A stretch of DNA of 64,000 nucleotides from UBA1672 sp033851915 (lineage in GTDB: Bacteria > Pseudomonadota > Alphaproteobacteria > Micavibrionales > Micavibrionaceae). How positions within the stretch are numbered: position 1 is the stretch's first letter; the number at the start of each line of letters is the position of its first letter. The notes beneath the pieces are model-generated. The model was not told the origin of the DNA. It was given only the letters and a program-made list of their open reading frames with translations, and ran no database searches. This document shows positions 17,399 through 26,665 of the stretch, piece after piece. Made by a program: the position numbers and the translations under genes. The stretch covers positions 32,927 through 96,926 of the forward strand of contig JAWSVM010000002.1 of the NCBI GenBank assembly GCA_033851915.1, read 5' to 3'.

Positions 17399-18430
17399 TT
17401 ACTCTTTGAAACGCGCAAACGATAAGGCAGACAGCATCTCCGGTAATACGCAGTAGCCGCCCCCGACAATCAAATTGGATAATATTTTAGCCGATACAAG
17501 ACTGCTCAGTATCCCATATGACCCGTGCCCTGTGGATATATAGACATCATCAGATAATTGGCCAATCACCGGAAAATGGTCTCGCGATGTTGTACGCATA
17601 GAAGCTCGATGATCCCTTATATTGTAGTTGCCCTCAAGATGAGGGAATACAGAAAACAGCTTCTCCAAATTGGCCGAATCGTCTTCATCACGCAAATCAC
17701 TATGCTCTGCCCATGGCTGAAACGTCGAACCAAGGCAATGCACACCATCACGCGCAGGCGCAAAATGCCCGCCATAGCTTAAAGCGACTTTCAAACCTCT
17801 TGTGGCCTCGGTTTGCGCAACATAACTCACCTGCCCCCGCACCGTCTTCAAAGGGATACGTGCAGCCTCCTCAAAGCCCAGACATGCTACACCGCATGCA
17901 AGGACACTCACATCACCCTCAAGCGCATCAAGATCATCCACAGCGTGATTTAAATGCACTTCAACACCGCGCGCATATTCATGGCAGATCTTCTTCGGCG
18001 AGATATTCCCTGATCGCGGCAAATATAAGCATTCATTAGGAACATCCACCCCCGCGATCTCCGTTGCCTCCTGCGCACTAACAAGGCGCATATCATCCTC
18101 AGACCAATCCCAACTGGCCATGGTTTTACGAAAACGCTTAATCCTGCGCTCATTGGTCATCAGGGTTAACGCGCCGCACGGATTCCAATCAATAGCATCA
18201 CCAAAATGCTCAAAAACCTCCAACGCCTGAAAAAACCCATCCGAGTAAAACCGCGCCATACCATCAAATTGCGCCGAGAGCCGTGGGTTATAAAGCCCGA
18301 CATCATTCCCCGATGCCCCCGCTGCAAGGCACGATGATGCCTCGTATATAACAGGCTCCGCCCCATTATTCTTCAACACATAGGCCAGCGCACACCCAGC
18401 CAACCCGCCGCCGATTATATTTACGCGCAT
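17399..18430 (-). CDS. mnmC: tRNA cmnm5s2U FAD-dependent oxidoreductase (MnmC oxidase domain)
   Basis: 343 residues. Starts with a Rossmann FAD site (IIGGGLAGCALAYVLKNNGA), then the MnmC signature ASGNDVGLYNPRLS and, near the end, STGHGSYGILSS. It converts cmnm5(s2)U at tRNA position 34 to nm5(s2)U. In Escherichia coli this domain is the C-terminal half of a fused protein. Here it is a separate gene overlapping mnmD by 10 bp, so both products come from one mRNA. Together with mnmA in this window it supports a complete mnm5s2U pathway. Confidence 0.9.
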   Translation of the reverse strand: MRVNIIGGGLAGCALAYVLKNNGAEPVIYEASSCLAAGASGNDVGLYNPRLSAQFDGMARFYSDGFFQALEVFEHFGDAIDWNPCGALTLMTNERRIKRFRKTMASWDWSEDDMRLVSAQEATEIAGVDVPNECLYLPRSGNISPKKICHEYARGVEVHLNHAVDDLDALEGDVSVLACGVACLGFEEAARIPLKTVRGQVSYVAQTEATRGLKVALSYGGHFAPARDGVHCLGSTFQPWAEHSDLRDEDDSANLEKLFSVFPHLEGNYNIRDHRASMRTTSRDHFPVIGQLSDDVYISTGHGSYGILSSLVSAKILSNLIVGGGYCVLPEMLSALSFARFKE

Positions 18431-19107
18431 TGCTTTCCTCCATCATACGTTCCGACCAACATATGCCATTTATACCCAAAGCCGGATATTTTCTGCACAT
18501 CAAACCCCACAGATTCCAGCCCACGCCGAACATACCCAACAGCCGTAAACGTTGAAAATGTAGTTGCTACAGCACTTAAACGTGCCATATTCTTAAACAC
18601 AATTTCACTCCACATATCGGGGTTGCTGCGCGGTTTAAATCCATCCAAAAACCAACAATCAACCGCCGCATTCAATTTCGGCAGCGCATCATTCACATCT
18701 CCAATGATAAGTGTCAATGTAACACCCTCCATAATCGGCAAATCATAAACACCCTCTTCCGAATCATCAGGGTATTTGGATAATAATGCGTCCAATACCG
18801 AATCAAGTGCCCCCCAATGCGAGAGTGCAGCCCTGATAACATCCTTCGTAAGCGGATATTTCTCGAAAGATATGTAATGCAGCGCCTTCGGACGCTCCCC
18901 AACAGGACTCATCGCCAGTAACTGTAAAACAGCCAGAAAATTCAATCCTGTGCCAAAGCCTAGCTCGCAAATAGTGAAGCAAGCCCTGCCTTTCCACGAA
19001 TCGGGCAACTTATTGCCCTCTAAATAAACATAGCGCGACTCAGCCAATCCATCGACTGGGGAGAAATATACATCATCAAATATTTCAGACCTTGGCACGT
19101 GGTTCAT
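18421..19107 (-). CDS. mnmD: tRNA nm5s2U methyltransferase MnmD
   Basis: 228 residues. It has the SAM-binding motif ICELGFGTGLNFLAVL near residue 48, the substrate-side motif WFLDGFKPRSNPDMW, and the C-terminal SGFGYKWHMLVG. The N-terminus FDDVYFSPVDGLAESRYVYL is also diagnostic of the DUF752/MnmD family. It transfers the final methyl in mnm5s2U synthesis. It is the upstream partner of mnmC and lacks the fused FAD domain. The gene starts back to back with the plus-strand peptidase gene, so promoters for both should lie in the 66 bp between them. Confidence 0.9.
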   Translation of the reverse strand: MNHVPRSEIFDDVYFSPVDGLAESRYVYLEGNKLPDSWKGRACFTICELGFGTGLNFLAVLQLLAMSPVGERPKALHYISFEKYPLTKDVIRAALSHWGALDSVLDALLSKYPDDSEEGVYDLPIMEGVTLTLIIGDVNDALPKLNAAVDCWFLDGFKPRSNPDMWSEIVFKNMARLSAVATTFSTFTAVGYVRRGLESVGFDVQKISGFGYKWHMLVGTYDGGKQCA

Positions 19108-19173
19108 TTTGTTCCATAATTTGTTCTGTAATCTAATTATCAGTAAATCTATGACCGACAGGAAAATTCTTAC

Positions 19174-21213
19174 ATGTCTGACAATCCACTTCTACAAAAA
19201 TCCACCCTCCCTAATCAAGCCCCTCATTTTGATTTGGTGAAAACAGAACATTACTTGCCAGCCATAGAAGAAGGCATCGAACAAGCCCGCGCCAATATTG
19301 ACGCCATCAAAAATAATGATGATGCCCCGACATTTGAAAATACATTAGTCGCGCTGGAAAGCGCCTCCGAGAATTTAGGACAAGCCGCCGGCGTGTTCTA
19401 CAATATGCTGTCCTCTATGGGCGGCGATGATTTGCACGAGCTTGCCACACAGATAGGCCCCATCAACGCAAAATTCTCCAGCGATGTTTCTCTGGATGAA
19501 CAACTCTTCGCCCGTATCAAGGAGATTTATGAGCAACGTGACGACCTCGACCTAACAGCAGAACAGTATACTTTGCTGGATGATAGTTATCGTGGTTTTG
19601 TACGCTCCGGGGCGCTTTTGGATGATAAAAAGAAAGAACGTCTGCGCGAGATCAGCCAAGAGCTGTCTACCCTGACCCCTGCTTTCATGCAAAACACAGT
19701 AAAATCCGCCGAAGCGTTTGAGCTGATTATCGAAGATAAAGCCGACCTTGCAGGCCTACCCGACAGCGCTATAGACGCCGCCGCCCACGCCGCCAAAGAA
19801 AAGAGCTACGATGGTAAATGGCTGGTCACGCTGGATTACCCAAGTTTCGGCCCTTTCATGCAATATGCCGATAACCGCGAATTACGTGAAAAAATATGGC
19901 GCGCTTTTACCTCCCGCGCATGGAATGATGAATTTGATAACTCCGATAACGTAAAATCAATCGTCTCCCTACGCAAAGAACGCGCGAACCTTCTGGGCTA
20001 TAACACGCATGCACATTATGTTCTGGAAGAACGTATGGCAAAATCCCCTGCCACAGTGATGGACTTCCTTAATAGGCTTAAAGCCGTCTATAAACCCGCA
20101 GCGGAAAAAGACTTGGAACAACTAACGACCTTCTCTAAAGAAGAACACGGCGTGGATGATCTACAGCCGTGGGATGTTGGCTATTACTCTGAAAAACTAA
20201 AACAAAAGCTGTTTGAATTTACTTCCGAGGATTTCCGCCCCTACTATCAGCTCGATAAAGTCTTGGGCGGCTGCTTCAACCATTTCACAAAGCTTTTCGG
20301 CATTAAATTCGTGGAAAGCGATAAATACCCGACATGGCACGAAGATGTAAAAACCTTCGACGTTTTCAACGAAAGCGATAACAGCTTCGTCGGCACGCTC
20401 TACGGTGATTTTCACCCGCGCACAGGTAAAAACCAAGGCGCATGGATGACCAGCTTTCGCGATCAAGGGTTCTTCCGTGGCCAAATAGAGCGCCCCGTGA
20501 TTGCCATCGTCTGTAACTTCACCAAGCCTACAGAAGACCGCCCGTCCCTGCTCACCCATGGCGAGGTTACAACCCTGTTCCATGAAATGGGACACGCGGT
20601 GCATGGCCTGTTATCCGATGTGACATACCGATCCCTTTCAGGCACGTCCGTGCTGTGGGATTTTGTAGAGCTACCTTCGCAGCTACAAGAAAACTGGTGT
20701 TACGAGAAAAAAACGCTCGACAGTTTTGCCACGCATTATGAAACCGGTGAGAAGATCCCCGCGGAGCTGGTTGATAAACTCCGCAGTTCCATGCATTTCA
20801 TGGTTGGCTGGGCGGGTTTACGTCAAATGGGGCTGGCAACACTGGACATGACATGGCACACCGCTGACCCTAGCACTATTGATGATGTCGCTACCTTCGA
20901 AGATGATGCACTGAAAGACACGGCACTCTTCCCGCGTTTATCGGGGCCGACCTCCACTTCCTTCGGGCATATATTTGCAGGCGGCTACAGCGCAGGCTAT
21001 TATAGTTACAAATGGGCAGAGGTTCTGGACGCCGATACGTTTGAGCTGTTCCTTGAGAAAGGCCTGTATGATCAAGCCACCGCGCAAAGCTATAAGGATA
21101 ATATCCTCACCCGCGGCGGCAGTGAAAGACCTGACTTGCTCTATAAACGTTTTCGCGGTCGCGACGCCGATCCTGATGCTCTATTGCGCCGTGAAGGATT
21201 ATTAAAGAAATAA
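19174..21213 (+). CDS. dcp: M3-family peptidyl-dipeptidase Dcp/oligopeptidase A
   Basis: 679 residues, matching full-length Dcp (about 680). The zinc motif HExxH with downstream Glu is present as TLFHEMGHAVHGLLSD near residue 470, followed by DFVELPSQLQENW. The N-terminus STLPNQAPHFDLVKTEHYLP resembles Dcp more than OpdA, so dipeptide release from peptide C-termini is the likely activity. No signal peptide is visible, so it is probably cytoplasmic. First plus-strand gene of the window, followed 5 bp later by a small membrane protein. Confidence 0.93.
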   Translation: MSDNPLLQKSTLPNQAPHFDLVKTEHYLPAIEEGIEQARANIDAIKNNDDAPTFENTLVALESASENLGQAAGVFYNMLSSMGGDDLHELATQIGPINAKFSSDVSLDEQLFARIKEIYEQRDDLDLTAEQYTLLDDSYRGFVRSGALLDDKKKERLREISQELSTLTPAFMQNTVKSAEAFELIIEDKADLAGLPDSAIDAAAHAAKEKSYDGKWLVTLDYPSFGPFMQYADNRELREKIWRAFTSRAWNDEFDNSDNVKSIVSLRKERANLLGYNTHAHYVLEERMAKSPATVMDFLNRLKAVYKPAAEKDLEQLTTFSKEEHGVDDLQPWDVGYYSEKLKQKLFEFTSEDFRPYYQLDKVLGGCFNHFTKLFGIKFVESDKYPTWHEDVKTFDVFNESDNSFVGTLYGDFHPRTGKNQGAWMTSFRDQGFFRGQIERPVIAIVCNFTKPTEDRPSLLTHGEVTTLFHEMGHAVHGLLSDVTYRSLSGTSVLWDFVELPSQLQENWCYEKKTLDSFATHYETGEKIPAELVDKLRSSMHFMVGWAGLRQMGLATLDMTWHTADPSTIDDVATFEDDALKDTALFPRLSGPTSTSFGHIFAGGYSAGYYSYKWAEVLDADTFELFLEKGLYDQATAQSYKDNILTRGGSERPDLLYKRFRGRDADPDALLRREGLLKK

Positions 21214-21218
21214 AAGAG

Positions 21219-21815
21219 ATGACTGAGAAGCAACATATAATACCGCTGAAAGATATAGAGACTCCTCCACCTGCGGGGAGGAGGAAGCTGAATGATTTAA
21301 CCCTCTTTATCCTGATCCTTCTTGGTTTAGGGGCTTTCTTTATGAGTCCTATCCCCTCTTATTTTAGGTCACTTATTCCGGAAAGCTTTATGAAATCAGT
21401 GTTTTTCGACGCCTACCAGAGTGTCATACTAGATGAAAACCCGAAGCAGCTGAAAGCACCAAAAAAATACGTCCAAACCGCGCCTCTCCCCGTTCTGGGG
21501 CATGGAACAGGTATTTGCTTTTCATTTACATCAACAATTGCCGAAGAGAATAAAAATATCATTGATAAAAAACGCCTTGAAGGTGCAAAACACGGCGAAA
21601 TCATCGCAGAGATCATTGCTATATCAGCGGATAAAACAGAATATGTTTTGAATAATGTTACCTTGAACGAGACAAAGGGTAAATCCGTCATTTGCCAGAA
21701 ATTCAGCGTCCGCAGCAGCCTCTTCCCTGATGGCATCAAGGCTGTTTATATCCGGCCTCTTCGCCCCTTTACGCCCTCCACTATCATCTGGGCAACGGCA
21801 AAAGACATCTATTAG
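21219..21815 (+). CDS. single-pass membrane protein of unknown function
   Basis: 198 residues. A basic 25-residue cytoplasmic tail precedes one membrane helix (LTLFILILLGLGAFFMSPIP), leaving about 150 residues outside. A single CFSFTSTIAEE segment and one further Cys (SVICQKFS) might pair. It starts 5 bp after dcp and is likely co-transcribed with it. It then converges on ftsH with only 44 bp between stop codons and no obvious terminator. I do not recognise the family. Confidence 0.7.
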   Translation: MTEKQHIIPLKDIETPPPAGRRKLNDLTLFILILLGLGAFFMSPIPSYFRSLIPESFMKSVFFDAYQSVILDENPKQLKAPKKYVQTAPLPVLGHGTGICFSFTSTIAEENKNIIDKKRLEGAKHGEIIAEIIAISADKTEYVLNNVTLNETKGKSVICQKFSVRSSLFPDGIKAVYIRPLRPFTPSTIIWATAKDIY

Positions 21816-21859
21816 AGCGCTACATTTTAGGACGTTAATAACATCGATACAGCCTGAAA

Positions 21860-23743
21860 TTAATCCGGTTTATCCTCGCCACCACCACTTGGTACAGAGG
21901 AACGCGGTGTGCTCGTTGACGCATCGTCAACGTCTTCATGGCGGATAATAGACTCTCCACGTAACAGCCCCTTAATCTCGTCACCCGATAGTAACTCATA
22001 CTCTAACAAAGCCTTAGCCAATGTTTCAAAATCATCTTCATTATCCGTCAAACATTTCATGGCACGCTTATACGCATCATCAATAAGTTTTTTAACTTCC
22101 TTATCAATTTCTGCTTCTTTTTCAGAGGAAATACGACGCTGCTGAAAACTATTCACATCATCACTATAATCCACCATTCCAATCTTATCACTCAACCCCC
22201 ATTGCATAACCATTGCACGCGCCATGGAGCTTGCATATTGAATATCACTGGATGCACCACTGGTAACCTGATCTTTACCAAACTTAATTTCTTCGGCTGC
22301 GCGTCCGCCCATAGTCATCGCCAATACGGCCTTCATTTTTGCAATAGACTGGCTATAGCGATCCCCTTCAGGCAAGCTCATAACCATACCAAGCGCACGT
22401 CCGCGCGGCACAATTGTGGCCTTATGAATTGGATCACATTCAGGCTCGTTCAAAGATACAAGCGCATGGCCTGCCTCATGATAGGCTGTGAGTTTTTTCT
22501 CGTCATCACTCATCGCCATAGAGCGACGCTCCGCCCCCATCATGACTTTATCTTTGGCATCTTCAAAGTCATCCATACCAACCACGCGTTTATTCCGACG
22601 CGCCGCCAACAAGGCCGCTTCATTTATTAAGTTAGCCAATTCAGCACCGGAAAACCCAGGTGTTCCGCGCGCAAGAATAGACGGATCAACATTATTGGCC
22701 AAAGGCACATTTTTCATATGAACCAACAATATTTTTTCACGCCCAATCACATCAGGCAAAGGCACGGTAATTTGACGGTCAAAACGCCCGGGGCGCAACA
22801 ACGCAGGATCAAGAACATCAGGGCGATTTGTCGCCGCCAAAATGATAACACCCTGATTTTCATCAAAGCCATCCATTTCGACCAACATCTGATTCAGCGT
22901 TTGCTCACGCTCATCATTACCACCGCCATGACCCGCGCCACGATGGCGACCAACAGCGTCAATTTCGTCAATAAAGATGATACAAGGGGCATTTTTCTTG
23001 CCCTGTTCAAACATATCACGCACACGGCTGGCACCAACACCAACAAACATTTCAACAAAATCCGACCCTGAAATCGTAAAGAACGGCACTTCTGCCTCCC
23101 CAGCAACGGCGCGGGCAATCAGTGTTTTACCTGTACCGGGTGCACCAACCAGCAACGCCCCGCGTGGGATTTTACCACCCAAGCGTTGGAATTTTTGTGG
23201 GTCTTTAAGGAAATCAACAATCTCTTCCAACTCTTGCTTGGCTTCATCAATACCAGCAACATCGTCAAATGTAATTTTGCCCTTCCCCTCTGTCATCAAC
23301 TTTGCACGTGAACGGCCAAAGCCCATCGCACCGCCACCACCTTTACCGCCCATTTGACGCATAATAAAGAACCAGAATCCGATCAAGATCAGGATCGGCG
23401 CAAAATTCATCAGGACATATCCCAAACTAATTTTTGGTGGATCAGGCTCAGCGGCCTTAATTTTCACTTGCGTCCCCGCAAGGCGATCAACAATATTCTC
23501 CTCCGGCGGCACTTTGGATATAAAGAATCCTTCATCACCGGTATATTTCCCCTCAAGATTATCGCCTTTGATAACAATTTCCACGATGCCGCCCGCTTGC
23601 GCACGCTCCATAAATTCGCTGTAACTAATTTCCGCGTCATCCTTCAACGCTTGTTGCTGTTTATCATTGGCAACACTCAACAACACCAAAATGACAAGGC
23701 CTATGCCCAACCAAAACACCAAATTACGATTAATATTATTCAC
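21860..23743 (-). CDS. ftsH: ATP-dependent zinc metalloprotease FtsH
   Basis: 627 residues. Two membrane helices (residues 8-25 and about 108-128) flank a periplasmic domain. The AAA domain has Walker A GAPGTGKT near 200, Walker B IIFIDEID, and the arginine-finger region RPGRFDRQ. The zinc site is HEAGH near 422. The tail ends GGGEDKPD. The start is GTG with AAGGCA upstream. It degrades membrane and regulatory proteins from the inner membrane. The position after tilS is the usual alphaproteobacterial arrangement. Confidence 0.97.
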   Translation of the reverse strand: MNNINRNLVFWLGIGLVILVLLSVANDKQQQALKDDAEISYSEFMERAQAGGIVEIVIKGDNLEGKYTGDEGFFISKVPPEENIVDRLAGTQVKIKAAEPDPPKISLGYVLMNFAPILILIGFWFFIMRQMGGKGGGGAMGFGRSRAKLMTEGKGKITFDDVAGIDEAKQELEEIVDFLKDPQKFQRLGGKIPRGALLVGAPGTGKTLIARAVAGEAEVPFFTISGSDFVEMFVGVGASRVRDMFEQGKKNAPCIIFIDEIDAVGRHRGAGHGGGNDEREQTLNQMLVEMDGFDENQGVIILAATNRPDVLDPALLRPGRFDRQITVPLPDVIGREKILLVHMKNVPLANNVDPSILARGTPGFSGAELANLINEAALLAARRNKRVVGMDDFEDAKDKVMMGAERRSMAMSDDEKKLTAYHEAGHALVSLNEPECDPIHKATIVPRGRALGMVMSLPEGDRYSQSIAKMKAVLAMTMGGRAAEEIKFGKDQVTSGASSDIQYASSMARAMVMQWGLSDKIGMVDYSDDVNSFQQRRISSEKEAEIDKEVKKLIDDAYKRAMKCLTDNEDDFETLAKALLEYELLSGDEIKGLLRGESIIRHEDVDDASTSTPRSSVPSGGGEDKPD

Positions 23744-23898
23744 GTTTTTCTGCCTTACAAAATTATGGTGTTGCCATCACCGACAACACAAAGGAAATAC
23801 TTTATACAGCGAGGTATTTAACAATACCTTACCACGCTGAAAATTTAGCCTATTTATACTGAGAAACAAAGCTATTTGATGAAAATTAAGCTGTAAAT

Positions 23899-24942
23899 TC
23901 AGGGGAGATTTTCCAAAGATAAAATCAACTGATCATCTTTGTTTCTACATTCAAAAATGATGCCCCCTAACGTTCGTTTTCGAAAGCTATCCGGTTTCAT
24001 CAAATCAGCACATAAATTCTCCACGCGTTCCAATCGTGTACCGTATCCGGTGTCATTTTGCAGGTTCGACATCGCCTTTAATATGACCCGTAAAACAATC
24101 TCTTCGGGATAGGAAACTAAGCCTGATAATTTAAATACGACTCGACCTGATTTGTTTTCTAAAAGACATCCCTCAAAAGAATTATTTGCCATCAAATCCA
24201 ATGCCTTACGGGCACGTGAAAAACGCTTTGCCGCCACCGATAAACGCTTGGAGGTCAGCCCCTCTTCTGCAAGGATATCACGTGATTTTCGCAGACGTAC
24301 GCGTGCATAATCTTCACAATCATTGGATGGATCATTGATAAAACCAATCCCGCGCCCTTCACAAAACAAAATTATATCCACCTTATTCAACCCCAACAGA
24401 GGACGACATAAAATAAAGTCATTTTCCATCCTTTGAACAACAGACATGCACGATAAACCATCAAGCCCACTGCCCTTCGCTAACCTGAATAGAAGGGTTT
24501 CAGCCTGATCATCCATGTGATGGCCTAAGAATAACATCGTAATATTGTGCGCCCGCATATAATTTTTCATCAAATCATAACGCGCAACGCGTGCTTTCTC
24601 CTGAATACGGGCGTCAGGCTTGGTTTCATGCGCCCATGTGAGAATTTGATGCTCTACATTAGACAAAGGCTTCAGCATCTCCGCCACGTGCTGCGCCTCG
24701 CCTAAACTCTCCGTGCGCAGGGCATGATCCACGCTTAACGCATGTATTGTAACTGCTGCGCTATCTTTAAAATATTCAGACAGAGCAAAACACAAAGCCA
24801 TACTATCCGCCCCACCGGATACACCAACAGCAATATCACCCTCCCCCATGTCGGAAAAATGCATCGCCATAGCATCAGAAACCCCATCCATAAATGAAGG
24901 CTGCTTTTTAGTATTATGCTGATTGCTTTTTTTATCTGTCAT
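23899..24942 (-). CDS. tilS: tRNA(Ile)-lysidine synthase TilS
   Basis: About 347 residues. The PP-loop ATP motif VGVSGGADSMALCFAL is near the N-terminus, and HHMDDQAETLLFRLAKGSGLDGL is the TilS signature. It puts lysidine at C34 of the tRNA that reads AUA. It is shorter than the E. coli enzyme (about 430) at the C-terminal end, as in many alphaproteobacteria. The start is uncertain: ATG (MTDKKSNQHNT) has no clear ribosome site, and a GTG 21 bp upstream is possible. The window's own CAU tRNA looks like elongator tRNA-Met, not the TilS substrate. Confidence 0.93.
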   Translation of the reverse strand: MTDKKSNQHNTKKQPSFMDGVSDAMAMHFSDMGEGDIAVGVSGGADSMALCFALSEYFKDSAAVTIHALSVDHALRTESLGEAQHVAEMLKPLSNVEHQILTWAHETKPDARIQEKARVARYDLMKNYMRAHNITMLFLGHHMDDQAETLLFRLAKGSGLDGLSCMSVVQRMENDFILCRPLLGLNKVDIILFCEGRGIGFINDPSNDCEDYARVRLRKSRDILAEEGLTSKRLSVAAKRFSRARKALDLMANNSFEGCLLENKSGRVVFKLSGLVSYPEEIVLRVILKAMSNLQNDTGYGTRLERVENLCADLMKPDSFRKRTLGGIIFECRNKDDQLILSLENLP

Positions 24943-25041
24943 AATTGTAAATACCACTATCACCTAAGTATGTAATATGCAAACTACACTGAGGCTAATA
25001 CGGCGAGGAAAATAAGGCCTTATACATGGCTCACCTACAGT

Positions 25042-25142
25042 AATTATATTATAGGGTAATGTGACAAGGCAAATAAGGCGCAGCGTATTTTCAATACGTA
25101 AGCCGCAATTTAACGCAGCTCACAGCGCCATATAATATAATT
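25042..25142 (-). repeat. long imperfect palindrome, copy 1, ending on the cpoB stop codon
   Basis: A 101 nt element whose ends AATTATATTATA and TATAATATAATT are perfectly complementary. Its centre, CGTATT-TTC-AATACG, is a tight hairpin. Its right edge overlaps the cpoB stop codon, so the structure is the start of the cpoB 3'-UTR on the minus strand. It shares the central block (AAGGCA, GGCG, GCGTATTTT, ATACGTAAG, TAACGC) with three other copies at 39.3-40.3 kb. Confidence 0.85.
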
Positions 25143-26011
25143 TAGCGGCAGTTAATGCGTTTCATCTCGGTACTCGCGCGTTTCAACACAGACACGGACG
25201 ATTGTGCATAATCCTTCTTCAACTGCTTATAGGCGATACACGCATCAGCGGTTTTACCCATCCCTGTTAACGCCATCCCAAGTTTCAGCAAGTTACTGGC
25301 GGCTTTCGGGCCTTTTGGAAATTGCTGATACCCTTCGGCAAATATCCGTGCGGATTTTTCATACCCACCACGCACATAAAAAGTCTCGCCATACCAATAT
25401 TTAGCATTAGAAACCAAAGGGTGATTTGGATGGTCGGTCATAAACTTTGCAAACTCCATCTCGGCGCGATCAAAGTTCCGTGCCTTTATGAATGAATAAG
25501 CATAGTCATAAGCACCCGGCGCAGAATCAGACGATGCAGAGACCGCCCCTGTGCTTTGTGACTTATTAATCGTTCCCAAAGCCTGCGGTGCACCACCGGG
25601 AGGCTGATATTGAAACGATGAATTTGGTTTTTTAGTCGCTTGCGGCGTTGCCTGCGGTTTAGAATATGTGCTGGCAGAAGATTGCGCCATATAAGGCGTG
25701 CCTGAAGAAGATACGGAGATGTTCCCGCCGCCACTTTGCCCTGCATCTCTTAAACGCATTTCAAGATCACCAACTCTTTTGGCCAGATCTTCGCGCAAAC
25801 GGCGAATTTCATAGTTTTGCTCTTCAACTTGCCCTGTCAAACGGCGGATTTCCTTTTCCATTTGTTGGAAACGAATCTCAGCCGCAGCAGCAGCAGGCGA
25901 ATCATATGACTGAGCCTGCAAAGATGCAGGCCCCGCCACAACACTCATAACCGCGATAAGTCCAAAAGCAGAAGCAGCGCGCAGTGTGTGTTTGAAAGTA
26001 TAGACAGTCAT
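25142..26011 (-). CDS. cpoB: Tol-Pal cell-division coordinator CpoB/YbgF
   Basis: 289 residues. A signal peptide (ASAFGLIAVMSVVAGPASLQA) leads to a coiled coil (MEKEIRRLTGQVEEQNYEI, then LREDLAKRVGDLEMRLRD) that trimerises in homologues. A low-complexity Ser/Gln/Pro linker and three C-terminal TPR-type repeats follow, beginning AYDYAYSFIKARNFDRAEME. It is periplasmic and links outer-membrane constriction with septal wall synthesis. The start is 3 bp past the pal stop, so the two genes are coupled. The stop codon is embedded in the palindromic repeat. Confidence 0.93.
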   Translation of the reverse strand: MTVYTFKHTLRAASAFGLIAVMSVVAGPASLQAQSYDSPAAAAAEIRFQQMEKEIRRLTGQVEEQNYEIRRLREDLAKRVGDLEMRLRDAGQSGGGNISVSSSGTPYMAQSSASTYSKPQATPQATKKPNSSFQYQPPGGAPQALGTINKSQSTGAVSASSDSAPGAYDYAYSFIKARNFDRAEMEFAKFMTDHPNHPLVSNAKYWYGETFYVRGGYEKSARIFAEGYQQFPKGPKAASNLLKLGMALTGMGKTADACIAYKQLKKDYAQSSVSVLKRASTEMKRINCR

Positions 26012-26014
26012 ATT

Positions 26015-26518
26015 CTATTGAACCTTTGTTACGCCTCGACGGTTTTGTGACCAAGCCATATCATTTGCACCCGGTACAGCCGGACGTTCTTTACCGTAAC
26101 TGATTGTCGCAACACGTGAAGGACTAACCCCAAGTGCAACAAGATAGTTTTTCACAGAATTCGCACGACGCTCACCCAATGCAAGGTTATATTCGCGTGT
26201 TCCGCGCTCATCCGCGTGGCCTTCAATGCTGACGATCAAACTGGAATACTGACCAAGCCAAACAGCTTGATTTTCCAATGTTGTACGCGCCGCAGCCGTT
26301 AAGTCAGAGCTGCCTGTTTCAAAAAAGATACGATCACCAACGTTAACAACTAAGTCCGCTTGTGTTCCCGGTGCAGGGCCGGAATCAGCATATATATCGC
26401 TTTCATCAACGATAATACCATCATTCATACCGGTTTCAATACCGCCTTTATCTGCGTTGCCTGTACACGCACTAACCATCAACAGGGCTGAAAAAATCAT
26501 AAAATACCGAGCGAACAT
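26015..26518 (-). CDS. pal: peptidoglycan-associated lipoprotein Pal
   Basis: About 167 residues from MFARYFMIFSALLMVSAC, a signal peptide with lipobox VSAC; GAAGGAGA lies a few bases before this ATG. An upstream in-frame start would add 13 residues and is rejected. The OmpA-C domain binds peptidoglycan (IFFETGSSDLTAAARTTL; EGHADERGTREYNLALGERR). It is an outer-membrane lipoprotein of the Tol-Pal complex. The usual upstream neighbour tolB is absent here, so the tol genes must lie elsewhere or be rearranged. Confidence 0.95.
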   Translation of the reverse strand: MFARYFMIFSALLMVSACTGNADKGGIETGMNDGIIVDESDIYADSGPAPGTQADLVVNVGDRIFFETGSSDLTAAARTTLENQAVWLGQYSSLIVSIEGHADERGTREYNLALGERRANSVKNYLVALGVSPSRVATISYGKERPAVPGANDMAWSQNRRGVTKVQ

Positions 26519-26665
26519 AAACGTCTCTCCTTCGTAAAACTCAAAAACAAAATACAAATCCGCCTAAGGATTCGTAAAACAATATCTAACACTCTTAAGC
26601 TCTTATTGTCATGCTTGCAAGGGATTCGATATAAGAGTGCGGAAATTCCCGTGAAGAAAAGCATT

